DNA of 8,489 nt from Thiotrichales bacterium (GTDB lineage: Bacteria > Pseudomonadota > Gammaproteobacteria > UWMA-0217), in contig JANTGD010000140.1 of the NCBI GenBank assembly GCA_024763135.1, forward strand, positions 1 to 8,489, written 5' to 3'. Below the pieces are notes generated by a model, which searched no databases, was not told where the DNA came from, and was given only the letters and a program-made list of their open reading frames with translations. The position numbers were made by a program, and so were the translations under genes. This document shows, one piece after another, positions 1-6,365 of the stretch. Position 1 is the stretch's first letter. The number at the start of each line of letters is the position of its first letter.

Positions 1-107
1 TTATTGGTGATGAGAGGTTTTTCTGATTTGCCAGGTGCACCAAGAGCTTGCGTGGACTTTTGTGATCCAACTGAGGTTTTTAGGATCAAAGCATTCACGC
101 TTAAAAT

Positions 108-143
108 CCCCTCACCCCAACCCTCTCCCTGGGGGAGAGGGGG
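108..143. repeat. REP-like GC-rich palindromic hairpin
   Basis: The arms CCCTCTCCC (121-129) and GGGAGAGGG (133-141) form a perfect 9-bp stem with a 3-nt loop, preceded by a pyrimidine-rich CCCTCACCCCAA stretch. This pattern is common as an extragenic dispersed repeat in many gammaproteobacteria. A G-rich continuation (about 185-208) may belong to the same unit. It could also act as a transcription terminator or mRNA stabiliser for a gene upstream of the window, although no T-tract follows it. Confidence 0.6.
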
Positions 144-261
144 CTACGAACTCCGAAACTTGAGATACCTAAGTGCCTGTCCGAGAAGAGGGGCCGTGGC
201 GAGGGGAAGCCGTTTTGAGACCATTGTTTTGCTCATTCGAGGCGAATAGTGACGCATAGTC

Positions 262-406
262 ACTACTCAGCGGGTAGATAAAATCGGAGGTAACTGCTCA
301 GATTGCCCCTAATATTCGTCAGGTCAAGGCGAAAAATGTGAGTTTACAAGTGTAAATAACCATTTTTTAACCCAGAAATGGCGTAGTTCAGGGGGAGCTG
401 AGTAGT
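262..406. repeat. MITE-like element with ACTACTCAGC termini
   Basis: A 10-bp exact inverted repeat, ACTACTCAGC (262-271) and GCTGAGTAGT (397-406), bounds about 145 bp with no coding potential. A second, imperfect complement to the right end lies internally at about 290-310 (AACTGCTCAG...GCCCCT against AGGGG-GAGCTGAGTAGTT), so the true left boundary could be either position. A separate 7-bp hairpin TAGTGAC/GTCACTA (247-253, 259-265) straddles the left edge. The interior carries CAAGGCGAAAAA (325-336) and GAGTTTACA (340-348), motifs also seen in the element at 8293-8438. No transposase is encoded, so any mobility would depend on an enzyme supplied elsewhere. The family was not identified. Confidence 0.5.
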
Positions 407-517
407 TATGACGATATTCATCGAAAATGATTGGAGAAATGGGCCAACAGGCCTTTGCCGTAACAGGCCATCTATACATCGTCTTTTCTACATTGCACTA
501 CAACAATTGAGTTCACT

Positions 518-964
518 ATGGCGCAACCCAAAAACTCCCCCGAACGTCGCACAGTATTAAGCGCCGCAGGTGCTGCACTGAGCTCATTCTGGAACATGTT
601 CCCCCTGATTATTGCAATATTGCTATTAATGAGCCTGCTTGCTCAGCTGTTACCCAAGCTCGTGCACTCCGGCTGGTTGGGAAAGCACCCCGTCCTCGAT
701 GCGTTTTCGGGCGCGGCCATCGGTAGTATTGCGGCAGGCCAGCCCATTGCCAGCTATTTGCTGGGAGGGGAATTGCTGGCCAATCATGTGGGACTCATCG
801 GCGTCACCGCATTGGTCGTCAGTTGGGTCACTGTAGGAATTACGCATCTGCCATTGGAAGCTGCAGCCTTCAACTGGCGCTTTGCCCTGCTGCGTAATCT
901 CTATAGCTTTGGCTTCGCCATTGTGATCGCATTTATCATTGGGGGCATTCTGTATGTCCAATAA
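518..964 (+). CDS. Half-permease, UPF0718/ArsP-like, N-terminal partner (putative)
   Basis: This is a 148-residue integral membrane protein of the inner membrane. A short charged N-terminus is followed by hydrophobic segments at about residues 24-45, 62-86 (weaker and Gly/Ala-rich), 91-109 and 129-147. The central stretch, with AAIGSIAAGQPIASYLLGGELL (residues 66-87) running into a Val/Trp-rich helix and the TH-LP-E motif (109-114), resembles one repeat of the COG0701/UPF0718 permease family, where full-length members are about 300 residues with two such halves. The ATG at 518 has only a weak GAG (509-511) upstream. The end overlaps the next gene, so the two are probably co-translated and may assemble as a heterodimer. 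The substrate cannot be read from the sequence. Family assignment is by motif resemblance only; the existence of the gene is secure. Confidence 0.75.
   Translation: MAQPKNSPERRTVLSAAGAALSSFWNMFPLIIAILLLMSLLAQLLPKLVHSGWLGKHPVLDAFSGAAIGSIAAGQPIASYLLGGELLANHVGLIGVTALVVSWVTVGITHLPLEAAAFNWRFALLRNLYSFGFAIVIAFIIGGILYVQ
941..945 (+). promoter_or_regulatory. Ribosome-binding site deciding the start at 954
   Basis: GGGGG, placed 8 nt before the ATG at 954 and inside the 3' end of the preceding gene, supports ATG 954 over the upstream TTG 939. Confidence 0.5.
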
Positions 965-1490
965 ACCTCGCGAGAAACAAACAACCCAAACTAAAAATAA
1001 ACGTCGGGGCAATTGGTGGTTTTTAGCTTTTGTGGCCGGCCTTTATGGTCTCGTGCTGCTGCTCGATCCGGAACTGGGGCGCCACGCATCGGCCTACTTC
1101 TTCCACAGTCTGCAACGGTTATTACCCTTTTTCGTGATAATGTTGCTGATTCTGTGGCTGTTCAATTATTTCATACGTCCACGAAAAATCGCCAAACAAC
1201 TCGGTGGACAATCCGGTTTACGCGGCTGGATTATCGCCATCGCATCCGGCGTTTTTTCCATGGGTTCAATGTACCTCTGGTATCCACTGCTCGCAGATCT
1301 CCACAAACAAGGCCTGCGCCCCGCGCTCGCGGCGGCTTTTCTCTATAGCCGCGCCATTAAAATTCCTATGCTGCCATTTATGTATCATTATTTTGGCGGA
1401 CTCTACACACTCTTGTTCGTTGTTCTGGTGCTCCTTTTTTCCATCCTGATTGGAATCGCGGTAGAACGCACCCAGTGGCAATCGAGCTAA
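954..1490 (+). CDS. Half-permease, UPF0718/ArsP-like, C-terminal partner (putative)
   Basis: This is a 178-residue inner-membrane protein. The first 20 residues are hydrophilic and Lys/Arg-rich. Hydrophobic segments follow at about 21-37, 55-73, 91-110 and 149-170. The stretch from GSMYLWYPLLADL (104-116) through HKQGLRPALAAAFLYSRA (117-134) to IKIPMLP resembles the signature of UPF0718/ArsP-type permeases, in which a small-residue turn precedes P-L----K-G----A-AF. The ATG at 954 is chosen because GGGGG (941-945) lies 8 nt upstream; a TTG at 939 in the same frame is a less likely start. The gene overlaps the previous stop by 11 nt, so the two are very probably one transcription unit. Membrane topology is clear, but family membership is moderate and the substrate is unknown. 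Confidence 0.75.
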   Translation: MSNKPREKQTTQTKNKRRGNWWFLAFVAGLYGLVLLLDPELGRHASAYFFHSLQRLLPFFVIMLLILWLFNYFIRPRKIAKQLGGQSGLRGWIIAIASGVFSMGSMYLWYPLLADLHKQGLRPALAAAFLYSRAIKIPMLPFMYHYFGGLYTLLFVVLVLLFSILIGIAVERTQWQSS

Positions 1491-1532
1491 GGGTGTTGCC
1501 ACCTGGGAACTCGGATGCCCGCTGAGAATTAT

Positions 1533-1694
1533 GGAAGCTCTGATTAATTCCGGCGCGAGCAGATTGTGGTGAGAAATCGTCCAGTTCAAGCCGCGGGTCA
1601 CAGGTAATAGCTGGCTGTTGCAAAGATCCGCAACGCAGACGTGGGCGATTTTTGCGCTACAAGAATGCCGTGTTACGAATTGATCAGAGCTTCC
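1533..1694. repeat. 162-bp MITE-like element, first copy
   Basis: The terminal inverted repeats GGAAGCTCTGATTAATTC (1533-1550) and GAATTGATCAGAGCTTCC (1677-1694) match at 17 of 18 positions. The element fills most of the gap between the convergent permease genes and polX and has no convincing ORF. TAT occurs immediately outside both ends (1530-1532 and 1695-1697), a possible 3-bp target duplication, but this could be chance. A second, partial copy in reverse orientation lies at 8439-8489, which shows the element is dispersed. No transposase is encoded. Confidence 0.75.
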
Positions 1695-1745
1695 TATTGT
1701 TAATATGTGACCAGCTAAGAACATTCTGCTGATGCAGGGGTGCCA

Positions 1746-3482
1746 CTACGCAGACGTTTGCATGGTTTTCTTGAGTAAGGCCAGGAGTTCTTTCAACGAA
1801 CGCGTATTGAGTACATCGCGGGCAGTGAGCCAGCCTCGTTTGGCTTGGAGTATGCCGTAGTCGAGAACTGCAAAGTTTTCTACACTGTGGGCGTCGCTGT
1901 TGACACTCACGAGCACTCCGGCCTGTTTTGCGGCCAGGCAGTTGACGTCGTCGAGATCGAGGCGATCCGGTTGACTGTTGAGTTCCAGAAAGCAACCACG
2001 CTCGGCTGCCGCTTGAATGATTTTATCCAGGTCAATTTCGATGGCTGAGCGGTTATTGAGCAGACGCCCGGTTGGGTGTGCGAGTATGCTAAAGCATGGG
2101 CTGTCCATAGCACGCAAAATACGCGTTGTTTGACGGCGACGCGACAAATCGAATTGATAGTGAACCGCGGCGACCACCAGGTCGAGCCGGCATAGCACCT
2201 CCGCATCCAGATCCAAACTTCCGTCCTCGAGAATATCGACTTCGATACCTTTGAGTATGCGGATACCACGAATTTCTTCATTGAGTCTATCGATGGCATC
2301 CATCTGTGCGAGCAAGCGAGAGGCATCGAGTCCTTTTGCGACGCGCAGATGTTGGCTGTGATCGGTGATGGCGAGATAGTCCAGGCCTTGCGCCTGGGCC
2401 GCGCGGGCCATTGCCTTTATGCTCGCCGTACCATCTGTGGCCTTGGTATGGCTGTGCAGATCGCCCCGCAGATCACTGCGCTCAATGAGTTTAGGCAGTT
2501 TACCGCGCTGCGCGGCCTCGATTTCTCCTCGCGCTTCACGGAGTTCAGGTGCGATGAACGGCAGGCCCACCGATTGATACACCGACTCCTCCGTTTTTCC
2601 AGCGATACGCCGCCTGCCTTTGAATACCCCATATTCATTGATTTTCAGCCCGGCATCCTGTGCCAGGCGGCGCAATTGAATACTATGGGCTTTACTCCCC
2701 GTAAAATACTGGAGTGCGGCGCCAAAGCTCTTCTGCTCGACGACGCGGACATCGACCTGTAAGCCACATTTCAATAGGACTGTCGCGCGGGTACTGCCCT
2801 GGGAAAGAGTCTCTGCCACTTCGTCGTATTCGCACAATGCCTGCATGACCGGTGCGCTGTCACGCGCTGTGACGAGAATATCCAAATCCCCCACCGTGTC
2901 CCTGCCCCGCCGGTAGCTCCCTGCGATCACCACCGAATCGACTCCGGTTGCACGGCTCAGCCAGCTACGCAGTGGTTCCGCATAGCGCGCCGCCGTGGCA
3001 CGCAGAAAACGCTGCTTTTTTTTCCGCTGGCTGGCCAGTACTTCGAGAATTTTTTGTTCGGTTTTTTCGCCAAAACCAGGTAACTGCTGAATTCTTCGGC
3101 CCCGTGCTGCGCGCTCGAGTTGATCCAAGTTGCTGATGCCCTCATTGAGAAACAGTGCCCGCACCCGCTTTGGCCCCAGGCCAGGGATTTTTAGTAATTC
3201 CTCTACGCTGGCCGGTACCTTTTTATGTAATTGTTGCAGCGCCGACATTTTGCCGGTTTGGAGAAATTCATTGATTTTTTTGGCGAGCCCCTCCCCAATA
3301 CCCGGCAATTCGGTGAGCTCGCGACCTTGCGCTACCCACTCTGACGCTTCTTGAGGTAAGCCTCGCAGGGTAAGCGCCGCATTGCGGTACGCTCTGACGC
3401 GAAAAGGATTGGCATTTTCTATTTCGAGCAAATCGGCAATCTCATCGAAAGCCGCTGCGATGTCTTCGTTATGGATGGGCAT
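1746..3482 (-). CDS. polX: PolX family DNA polymerase with PHP phosphoesterase domain
   Basis: This 578-residue protein is the usual length for bacterial PolX, a cytoplasmic gap-filling repair polymerase. Helix-hairpin-helix motifs lie at LPGIGEGLAKKI (59-70), IPGLGPKRV (99-107) and LPGFGEKT (134-141). The polymerase core has GSYRRGRDTVGDLDIL (188-203), giving catalytic Asp199 and Asp201, a third carboxylate at Asp244 (VDVRV), and YFTGSKAH (259-266). The C-terminal PHP domain, which in characterised family members provides a metal-dependent 3'-5' exonuclease, shows its full metal-ligand set: DLHSHTKATDG (341-351), ITDHS (372-376), GIEVDI (412-417), His441, AHPTG (468-472) and NSDAH (528-532). 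All key residues appear intact, so both activities are expected. The ATG at 3482 gives a canonical N-terminus, although no strong Shine-Dalgarno precedes it. The gene is divergent from the B12 operon and convergent with the permease pair; nothing links it functionally to either. Confidence 0.96.
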   Translation of the reverse strand: MPIHNEDIAAAFDEIADLLEIENANPFRVRAYRNAALTLRGLPQEASEWVAQGRELTELPGIGEGLAKKINEFLQTGKMSALQQLHKKVPASVEELLKIPGLGPKRVRALFLNEGISNLDQLERAARGRRIQQLPGFGEKTEQKILEVLASQRKKKQRFLRATAARYAEPLRSWLSRATGVDSVVIAGSYRRGRDTVGDLDILVTARDSAPVMQALCEYDEVAETLSQGSTRATVLLKCGLQVDVRVVEQKSFGAALQYFTGSKAHSIQLRRLAQDAGLKINEYGVFKGRRRIAGKTEESVYQSVGLPFIAPELREARGEIEAAQRGKLPKLIERSDLRGDLHSHTKATDGTASIKAMARAAQAQGLDYLAITDHSQHLRVAKGLDASRLLAQMDAIDRLNEEIRGIRILKGIEVDILEDGSLDLDAEVLCRLDLVVAAVHYQFDLSRRRQTTRILRAMDSPCFSILAHPTGRLLNNRSAIEIDLDKIIQAAAERGCFLELNSQPDRLDLDDVNCLAAKQAGVLVSVNSDAHSVENFAVLDYGILQAKRGWLTARDVLNTRSLKELLALLKKTMQTSA

Positions 3483-3924
3483 GGTCTGGTCGCCGTAAGC
3501 AAGTTTTCCGACTGCAAGGGTCGCCGCGCGAATCGTAACAAGTTGGACGTAAACGCGTCAGCAGGTTGGTCCATCGTCTAGTTTAATCTGACGGACTCAG
3601 TTGCTATTAACCAAGCAATAAATAGCGCGTTCAGAGCGTCCGGCCTGCGTTGAATCAGGGTGCGCCGCGCAGGGAATGGTCATTCCAATGCCCAGCGACG
3701 CAACACCAAACCAGCACAGGACGGACACGCCGAACAGAATGTATTGAGGGGCAATCTGAACAGCTACCTCCCATTTTATCTACTCGCAGAGTCGTTACGC
3801 CTCATACAGAGCACCATGTGCCAAATCGTTACCTGGAAGTTTCCACCGGCCCAAATTCTACTTGAACCTATGCATTTGGCGTAGTGTGCAGGCAGAACGC
3901 CGCGAGTCTGCAAAACAGCGTGCT
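3483..3924. other. Non-coding divergent intergenic region
   Basis: About 440 bp separate the polX start from the promoter of the B12 operon. Open frames here (for example 3650-3865 and 3660-3884 on the + strand) have no ribosome-binding site and unremarkable composition, and I do not consider them genes. The region must contain the polX promoter, but I cannot place one with confidence. The only visible structure is an imperfect palindrome (about 3661-3702) centred on GGAATG/CATTCC (3673-3678 and 3681-3686), which may be a repeat remnant. Confidence 0.5.
3661..3702. repeat. Imperfect palindrome, possible dispersed-repeat remnant
   Basis: The core GGAATG-GT-CATTCC (3673-3686) is a perfect inverted repeat. 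It is flanked by TGCGCCGC (3661-3668) and AGCGACGCA (3694-3702), which are partly complementary. It lies in non-coding DNA. It could be a REP-type unit or a regulatory palindrome; its identity was not recognised. Confidence 0.3.
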
Positions 3925-3953
3925 TTGACTTAGACCAATAAAGCCAGTAGATT
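3925..3953 (+). promoter_or_regulatory. Sigma70-type promoter of the B12 operon
   Basis: A -35 box TTGACT (3925-3930) and a -10 box TAGATT (3948-3953) are separated by 17 nt, close to consensus in sequence and spacing. Transcription would start near 3960, just ahead of the riboswitch aptamer (P1 begins near 3969). This placement independently supports the call. Confidence 0.7.
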
Positions 3954-3965
3954 GCGCGACTGTGT

Positions 3966-4221
3966 TGCGCAGGTGCACCTTCACGGTGTTAAACGGGAAG
4001 CCAGTGCGGAGCGATGCTCTCAGTCTGGCGCTGCCCCCGCAACGGTAAACAAGTGGATCGATTGCAAAACTCATCCCGGGCGAGCCAAATACCGCCCTTG
4101 CCACTGTGTCAAAGAGAAACAGGCGTTAGCGCTAAACGCATAAAGTTTTCTCCAAGCATGGGAAGGCTGGCATCGATCTGAAGCTTCGGCTTCGACTTGT
4201 GAGCCCGGATACCGGCCTGCC
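3966..4221 (+). promoter_or_regulatory. Cobalamin (adenosylcobalamin) riboswitch aptamer, class I
   Basis: The conserved pieces appear in order: P1 GCAGG (3969-3973) pairing with CCTGC (4216-4220); P3 GCCAG (4000-4004) with CTGGC (4025-4029), following GGGAAGCCAGTGCGG; the near-invariant L5 segment CTGCCCCCGCAACGGTAA (4031-4048); GCCACTG (4099-4105) with CATGGGAAGG (4158-4167); a peripheral stem capped by a TTCG tetraloop, GAAGC/GCTTC (4180-4193); and the B12 box GAGCCCGGATACCGGCCTGCC (4201-4221 overall, written here as the conserved element). The RNA should bind adenosylcobalamin and reduce expression of the downstream uptake genes. At about 255 nt it is somewhat longer than many aptamers because of an extra arm at about 4110-4155 that includes GCGTT...AACGC. 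Confidence 0.95.
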
Positions 4222-4241
4222 GCAGATCCAAACATCGCGAC

Positions 4242-4258
4242 GCAAGCGGGTGGCTTGC
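4242..4258 (+). promoter_or_regulatory. Riboswitch expression-platform hairpin (P13/L13, kissing loop)
   Basis: GCAAGC (4242-4247), loop GGGTG, and GCTTGC (4253-4258) form a perfect 6-bp hairpin. GCGGG at the loop (4246-4250) is complementary to CCCGC (4036-4040) of aptamer loop L5. This is the kissing-loop arrangement known from class-I cobalamin riboswitches that control translation. The ribosome-binding site GGGAG (4260-4264) begins one nucleotide after the hairpin, so docking would hinder ribosome access. No T-tract follows, so translational rather than terminator control is inferred. Confidence 0.7.
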
Positions 4259-4259
4259 C

Positions 4260-4265
4260 GGGAGA
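4260..4265 (+). promoter_or_regulatory. Riboswitch-controlled Shine-Dalgarno of the upstream ORF
   Basis: GGGAGA lies 5-6 nt before ATG 4271 and is the only good ribosome-binding site between the riboswitch and the receptor gene. It is too far (about 67 nt) from the receptor ATG at 4332 to serve it directly. Confidence 0.65.
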
Positions 4266-4270
4266 TCGTC

Positions 4271-4351
4271 ATGCTTTTACCTTTTTCAATGCTCGCTCAG
4301 TCTTCTTACCTCACCCCCGCCCGCACTGGGTATGCGCGGCACGCCCATTAA
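4271..4351 (+). CDS. 26-codon upstream ORF, likely coupling peptide
   Basis: This short ORF begins MLLPFSMLAQ and ends at TAA 4349-4351. Its ATG is preceded at good spacing by the riboswitch-adjacent Shine-Dalgarno, while the receptor start at 4332 lies within it in another frame (20-nt overlap) and has no ribosome-binding site. I infer that ribosomes loaded here terminate near, and reinitiate at, the receptor start, passing riboswitch control to it. The peptide matches nothing I recognise and probably has no function of its own. A less likely alternative is that it is the displaced true N-terminus of the receptor after a frameshift; that is disfavoured because the receptor frame already encodes a good signal peptide. 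Confidence 0.5.
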   Translation: MLLPFSMLAQSSYLTPARTGYARHAH

Positions 4352-6365
4352 ACGTCGTCACGTGCTGCAGCGTTGGGTGGTCTGGGTGCTTCCGTGGTCT
4401 TTCTGCATGCCGGTGAGCTGGGCTGATGCCCTGGCCCCTGTCACTGTACGCGACACGCCCGCAGAGCCACTCACGGGTGGCGTCTCACTGTCTGAAACTA
4501 CCGCTTTTCATTCGCGCATCGAGCACGAAACCTTGACTCGGCCCGGGGCCACCCTTACTCAGACCCTGGCGCGGGAAGCCGGCGTCCAAGTGCGTGAATC
4601 AGGCGGATTGGGGAGCTTCTCCAGCGCTACGCTGCGCGGCTCGAGCAGCGACCAGGTCATGGTCTATCTGGACGGATTGCTCCTCAACCAAGCGGTTGGA
4701 GGTGGGGTTAATCTGAGTCAAATCGATCTCTTGCAAGCAGATTCGGTGGATATCTACCGGGGCAGCCTGCCGATTGCGCTGGGGCAGGCTTCCCTGGGGG
4801 GCGCCATACAAATCAATACGCCCGGCAACGACGCGCCAGCACAGCGCCTGCGCCTTGGCTATGGCTCCTTTGGGGAATGGCAGCTCGGCGGTCTGTCGGC
4901 GGGCGCGCGGGGTAAATCGCACGCGCTGATGTCGATCGATCTGCGCGGGAGTAGAAATGATTTTCCTTTTCTCAATGACAGGCAAACGTCCTACAATCCG
5001 GATGACGATTTCCAGGATCACCGCCACAATGCCGCCGTCCGCCAAACCGCTGTGCTGCTCAAGGTCGATCGCCAAGCCCGGCCTTTGCGGCGCTTTGATG
5101 CCAGCCTCAACTACTTCCACAAGTTTCAGGAAATCCCGGATCAACGTAACAGTCCCAGTAATGCCGCCACACTGCTAACAGAAAACCTGGCACTGCAGGC
5201 AGCGCAACGGTTCGATGCTTGCGGTGATACGGCATGGCGCAGTCGCGTTCGCTCGGAATTCAGTGAAACGCGTGAAACCTATCAAGATCTCCAGGGAACG
5301 GTCGGCTTAGGCCAACAGCATGACCGTTGGCGGACCCGAGCAATCGGGATAGAAAATCTCTGGGAGCGACTCACAGAGCGCAGCACGCTAACCGCCTCTG
5401 TCGCGCTCCGTCATGAGGGTTATCACAATACCGATTTGCTTGCGCAGGTACCGGACAGTCATGCCACTCGCGAGCAATTGAATCTCGCCATTGGACAGGC
5501 GTGGTTCCTGGCCGATGAGCGACTGCTTTTGACCCCGGCACTACGCTTGCAGCATCTCCAGGATCAACTGCAGATCTTCAAACGCTCGAACACCACAGCG
5601 GCACATCCAACGCGCGTCACTCGCACTACCACGAGCCCGCAATTCGGTTGGTCGTATCGGCTAACCCCCGGGCTGACGCTGAAAGGGAATTGGGCCCGCT
5701 ATCAACGGGTGCCCAGTTTTACGGAACTGTTTGGCAATCGCGGCCTGTTACTGGGGAATGAAAACCTGCGCAGCGAATCAGGGAATAATTTCGATTTGGG
5801 TCTGCAATGGTCGCCGCACGAGCGCATCCGGCCACGCGGACTGCGGCAGATCGAGTTGAGCGCATTCTACAAGCACCTCGATACCGCGATTGCCCGGGTT
5901 TACGATGCCCGCGGTATCGGTCGATCCATTAATATCGACGGCGCGCGTGTAGCCGGCCTGGAAGCGCAGTTTCGCGCGCAGCTCGGCGCAACCACGAGCC
6001 TGCGCATCAACAGCACCCTGCAACATAGCGAAAATCTCAACAGCATTCCTGCATTTAAAGGTAAACAACTGCCCGGTCAGGCCGAACAAAGCCTGACCGG
6101 GCAGTTGGAACAACGCATGGGCCAGGTAACCGGTTACTACGAATTTCTGGGCAAATACCACAGCTACTACGATACCGCCAATCTATTACCCGCCGCCGCT
6201 CAAACACTGCATACGCTCGGGCTGCGCTGGGAACAACAACGCTTCAGGTTGTCTTTTGAGCTGCGCAATCTGAGCAATGCCGTCTATGAAGATTTCAATG
6301 GATTTCCCAAACCGGGACGTCGCTTTTTTCTCACTTTGGACTACACAGGAGACCCATCCCAATGA
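4332..6365 (+). CDS. btuB: TonB-dependent outer-membrane receptor, BtuB-like corrinoid transporter
   Basis: This 677-residue protein is an outer-membrane beta-barrel that should import cobalamin or other corrinoids using TonB-ExbBD energy. A signal peptide is evident (basic residues 2-14, hydrophobic 15-31, cleavage near ADA 31-33). It is followed by a possible TonB box (PVTVRDT, 36-42) and a plug domain (about 70-165) with LAREAGVQVRES, LRGSSSDQVMVYLDG (101-115), and VDIYRGSLPIALGQASLGGAIQINT (139-163), the typical Plug ending. The rest is barrel, with RGLRQIELSAFYK and VAGLEAQFRA among typical TonB-receptor strands, and a C-terminal FFLTLDY beta-signal followed by a short tail. It is slightly longer than E. 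coli BtuB (about 614 aa). Corrinoid specificity is inferred from the riboswitch upstream and cobO downstream rather than from residues. The ATG at 4332 is the only plausible start in frame and has no Shine-Dalgarno. The stop overlaps the next start by 4 nt. Confidence 0.9.
   Translation: MRGTPIKRRHVLQRWVVWVLPWSFCMPVSWADALAPVTVRDTPAEPLTGGVSLSETTAFHSRIEHETLTRPGATLTQTLAREAGVQVRESGGLGSFSSATLRGSSSDQVMVYLDGLLLNQAVGGGVNLSQIDLLQADSVDIYRGSLPIALGQASLGGAIQINTPGNDAPAQRLRLGYGSFGEWQLGGLSAGARGKSHALMSIDLRGSRNDFPFLNDRQTSYNPDDDFQDHRHNAAVRQTAVLLKVDRQARPLRRFDASLNYFHKFQEIPDQRNSPSNAATLLTENLALQAAQRFDACGDTAWRSRVRSEFSETRETYQDLQGTVGLGQQHDRWRTRAIGIENLWERLTERSTLTASVALRHEGYHNTDLLAQVPDSHATREQLNLAIGQAWFLADERLLLTPALRLQHLQDQLQIFKRSNTTAAHPTRVTRTTTSPQFGWSYRLTPGLTLKGNWARYQRVPSFTELFGNRGLLLGNENLRSESGNNFDLGLQWSPHERIRPRGLRQIELSAFYKHLDTAIARVYDARGIGRSINIDGARVAGLEAQFRAQLGATTSLRINSTLQHSENLNSIPAFKGKQLPGQAEQSLTGQLEQRMGQVTGYYEFLGKYHSYYDTANLLPAAAQTLHTLGLRWEQQRFRLSFELRNLSNAVYEDFNGFPKPGRRFFLTLDYTGDPSQ
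5879..5919 (+). repeat. Intragenic 10-bp inverted repeat
   Basis: CGATACCGCG (5879-5888) and CGCGGTATCG (5910-5919) are exact complements around a 21-nt spacer within the receptor coding sequence. In mRNA this could form a moderate stem; it may be coincidental. Confidence 0.5.
6066..6107 (+). repeat. Perfect 17-bp inverted repeat inside the receptor gene
   Basis: CAACTGCCCGGTCAGGC (6066-6082) and GCCTGACCGGGCAGTTG (6091-6107) are exact complements with an 8-nt loop (6083-6090). The RNA would form a very stable GC-rich hairpin within the coding region, corresponding to the residues around QLPGQAEQSLTGQLEQ in the barrel. No T-tract follows, so it is not a classic terminator. Confidence 0.85.
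6347..6351 (+). promoter_or_regulatory. Ribosome-binding site of the lipoprotein gene
   Basis: AGGAG lies 10 nt before ATG 6362, inside the end of the receptor gene. It fixes the start at the ATGA overlap. Confidence 0.6.

Noticed and set aside
4..249. 81-codon open frame on the + strand at the window start
   Set aside because: It runs straight through the REP-like hairpin and has low-complexity, repeat-derived translation with no ribosome-binding site.
442..478. Possible promoter for the permease pair (TTGCCG 455-460 with TATACA 473-478), plus a direct repeat AACAGGCC (446-453, 462-469)
   Set aside because: The spacer is only 12 nt, too short for a sigma70 promoter, and the 8-bp direct repeat is too short to call an operator.
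3650..3884. Two overlapping 71- and 74-codon open frames in the intergenic region
   Set aside because: They have no ribosome-binding site, their composition looks like random translation, and they contain a palindrome.
4242..4300. Rho-independent terminator in the riboswitch expression platform
   Set aside because: The hairpin at 4242-4258 has only six pairs and is followed by GGAG and an ATG rather than a T-tract, so translational control fits better.
4599..5144. 181-codon open frame on the - strand inside the receptor gene
   Set aside because: It is antisense to the conserved plug domain and is a codon-bias shadow.
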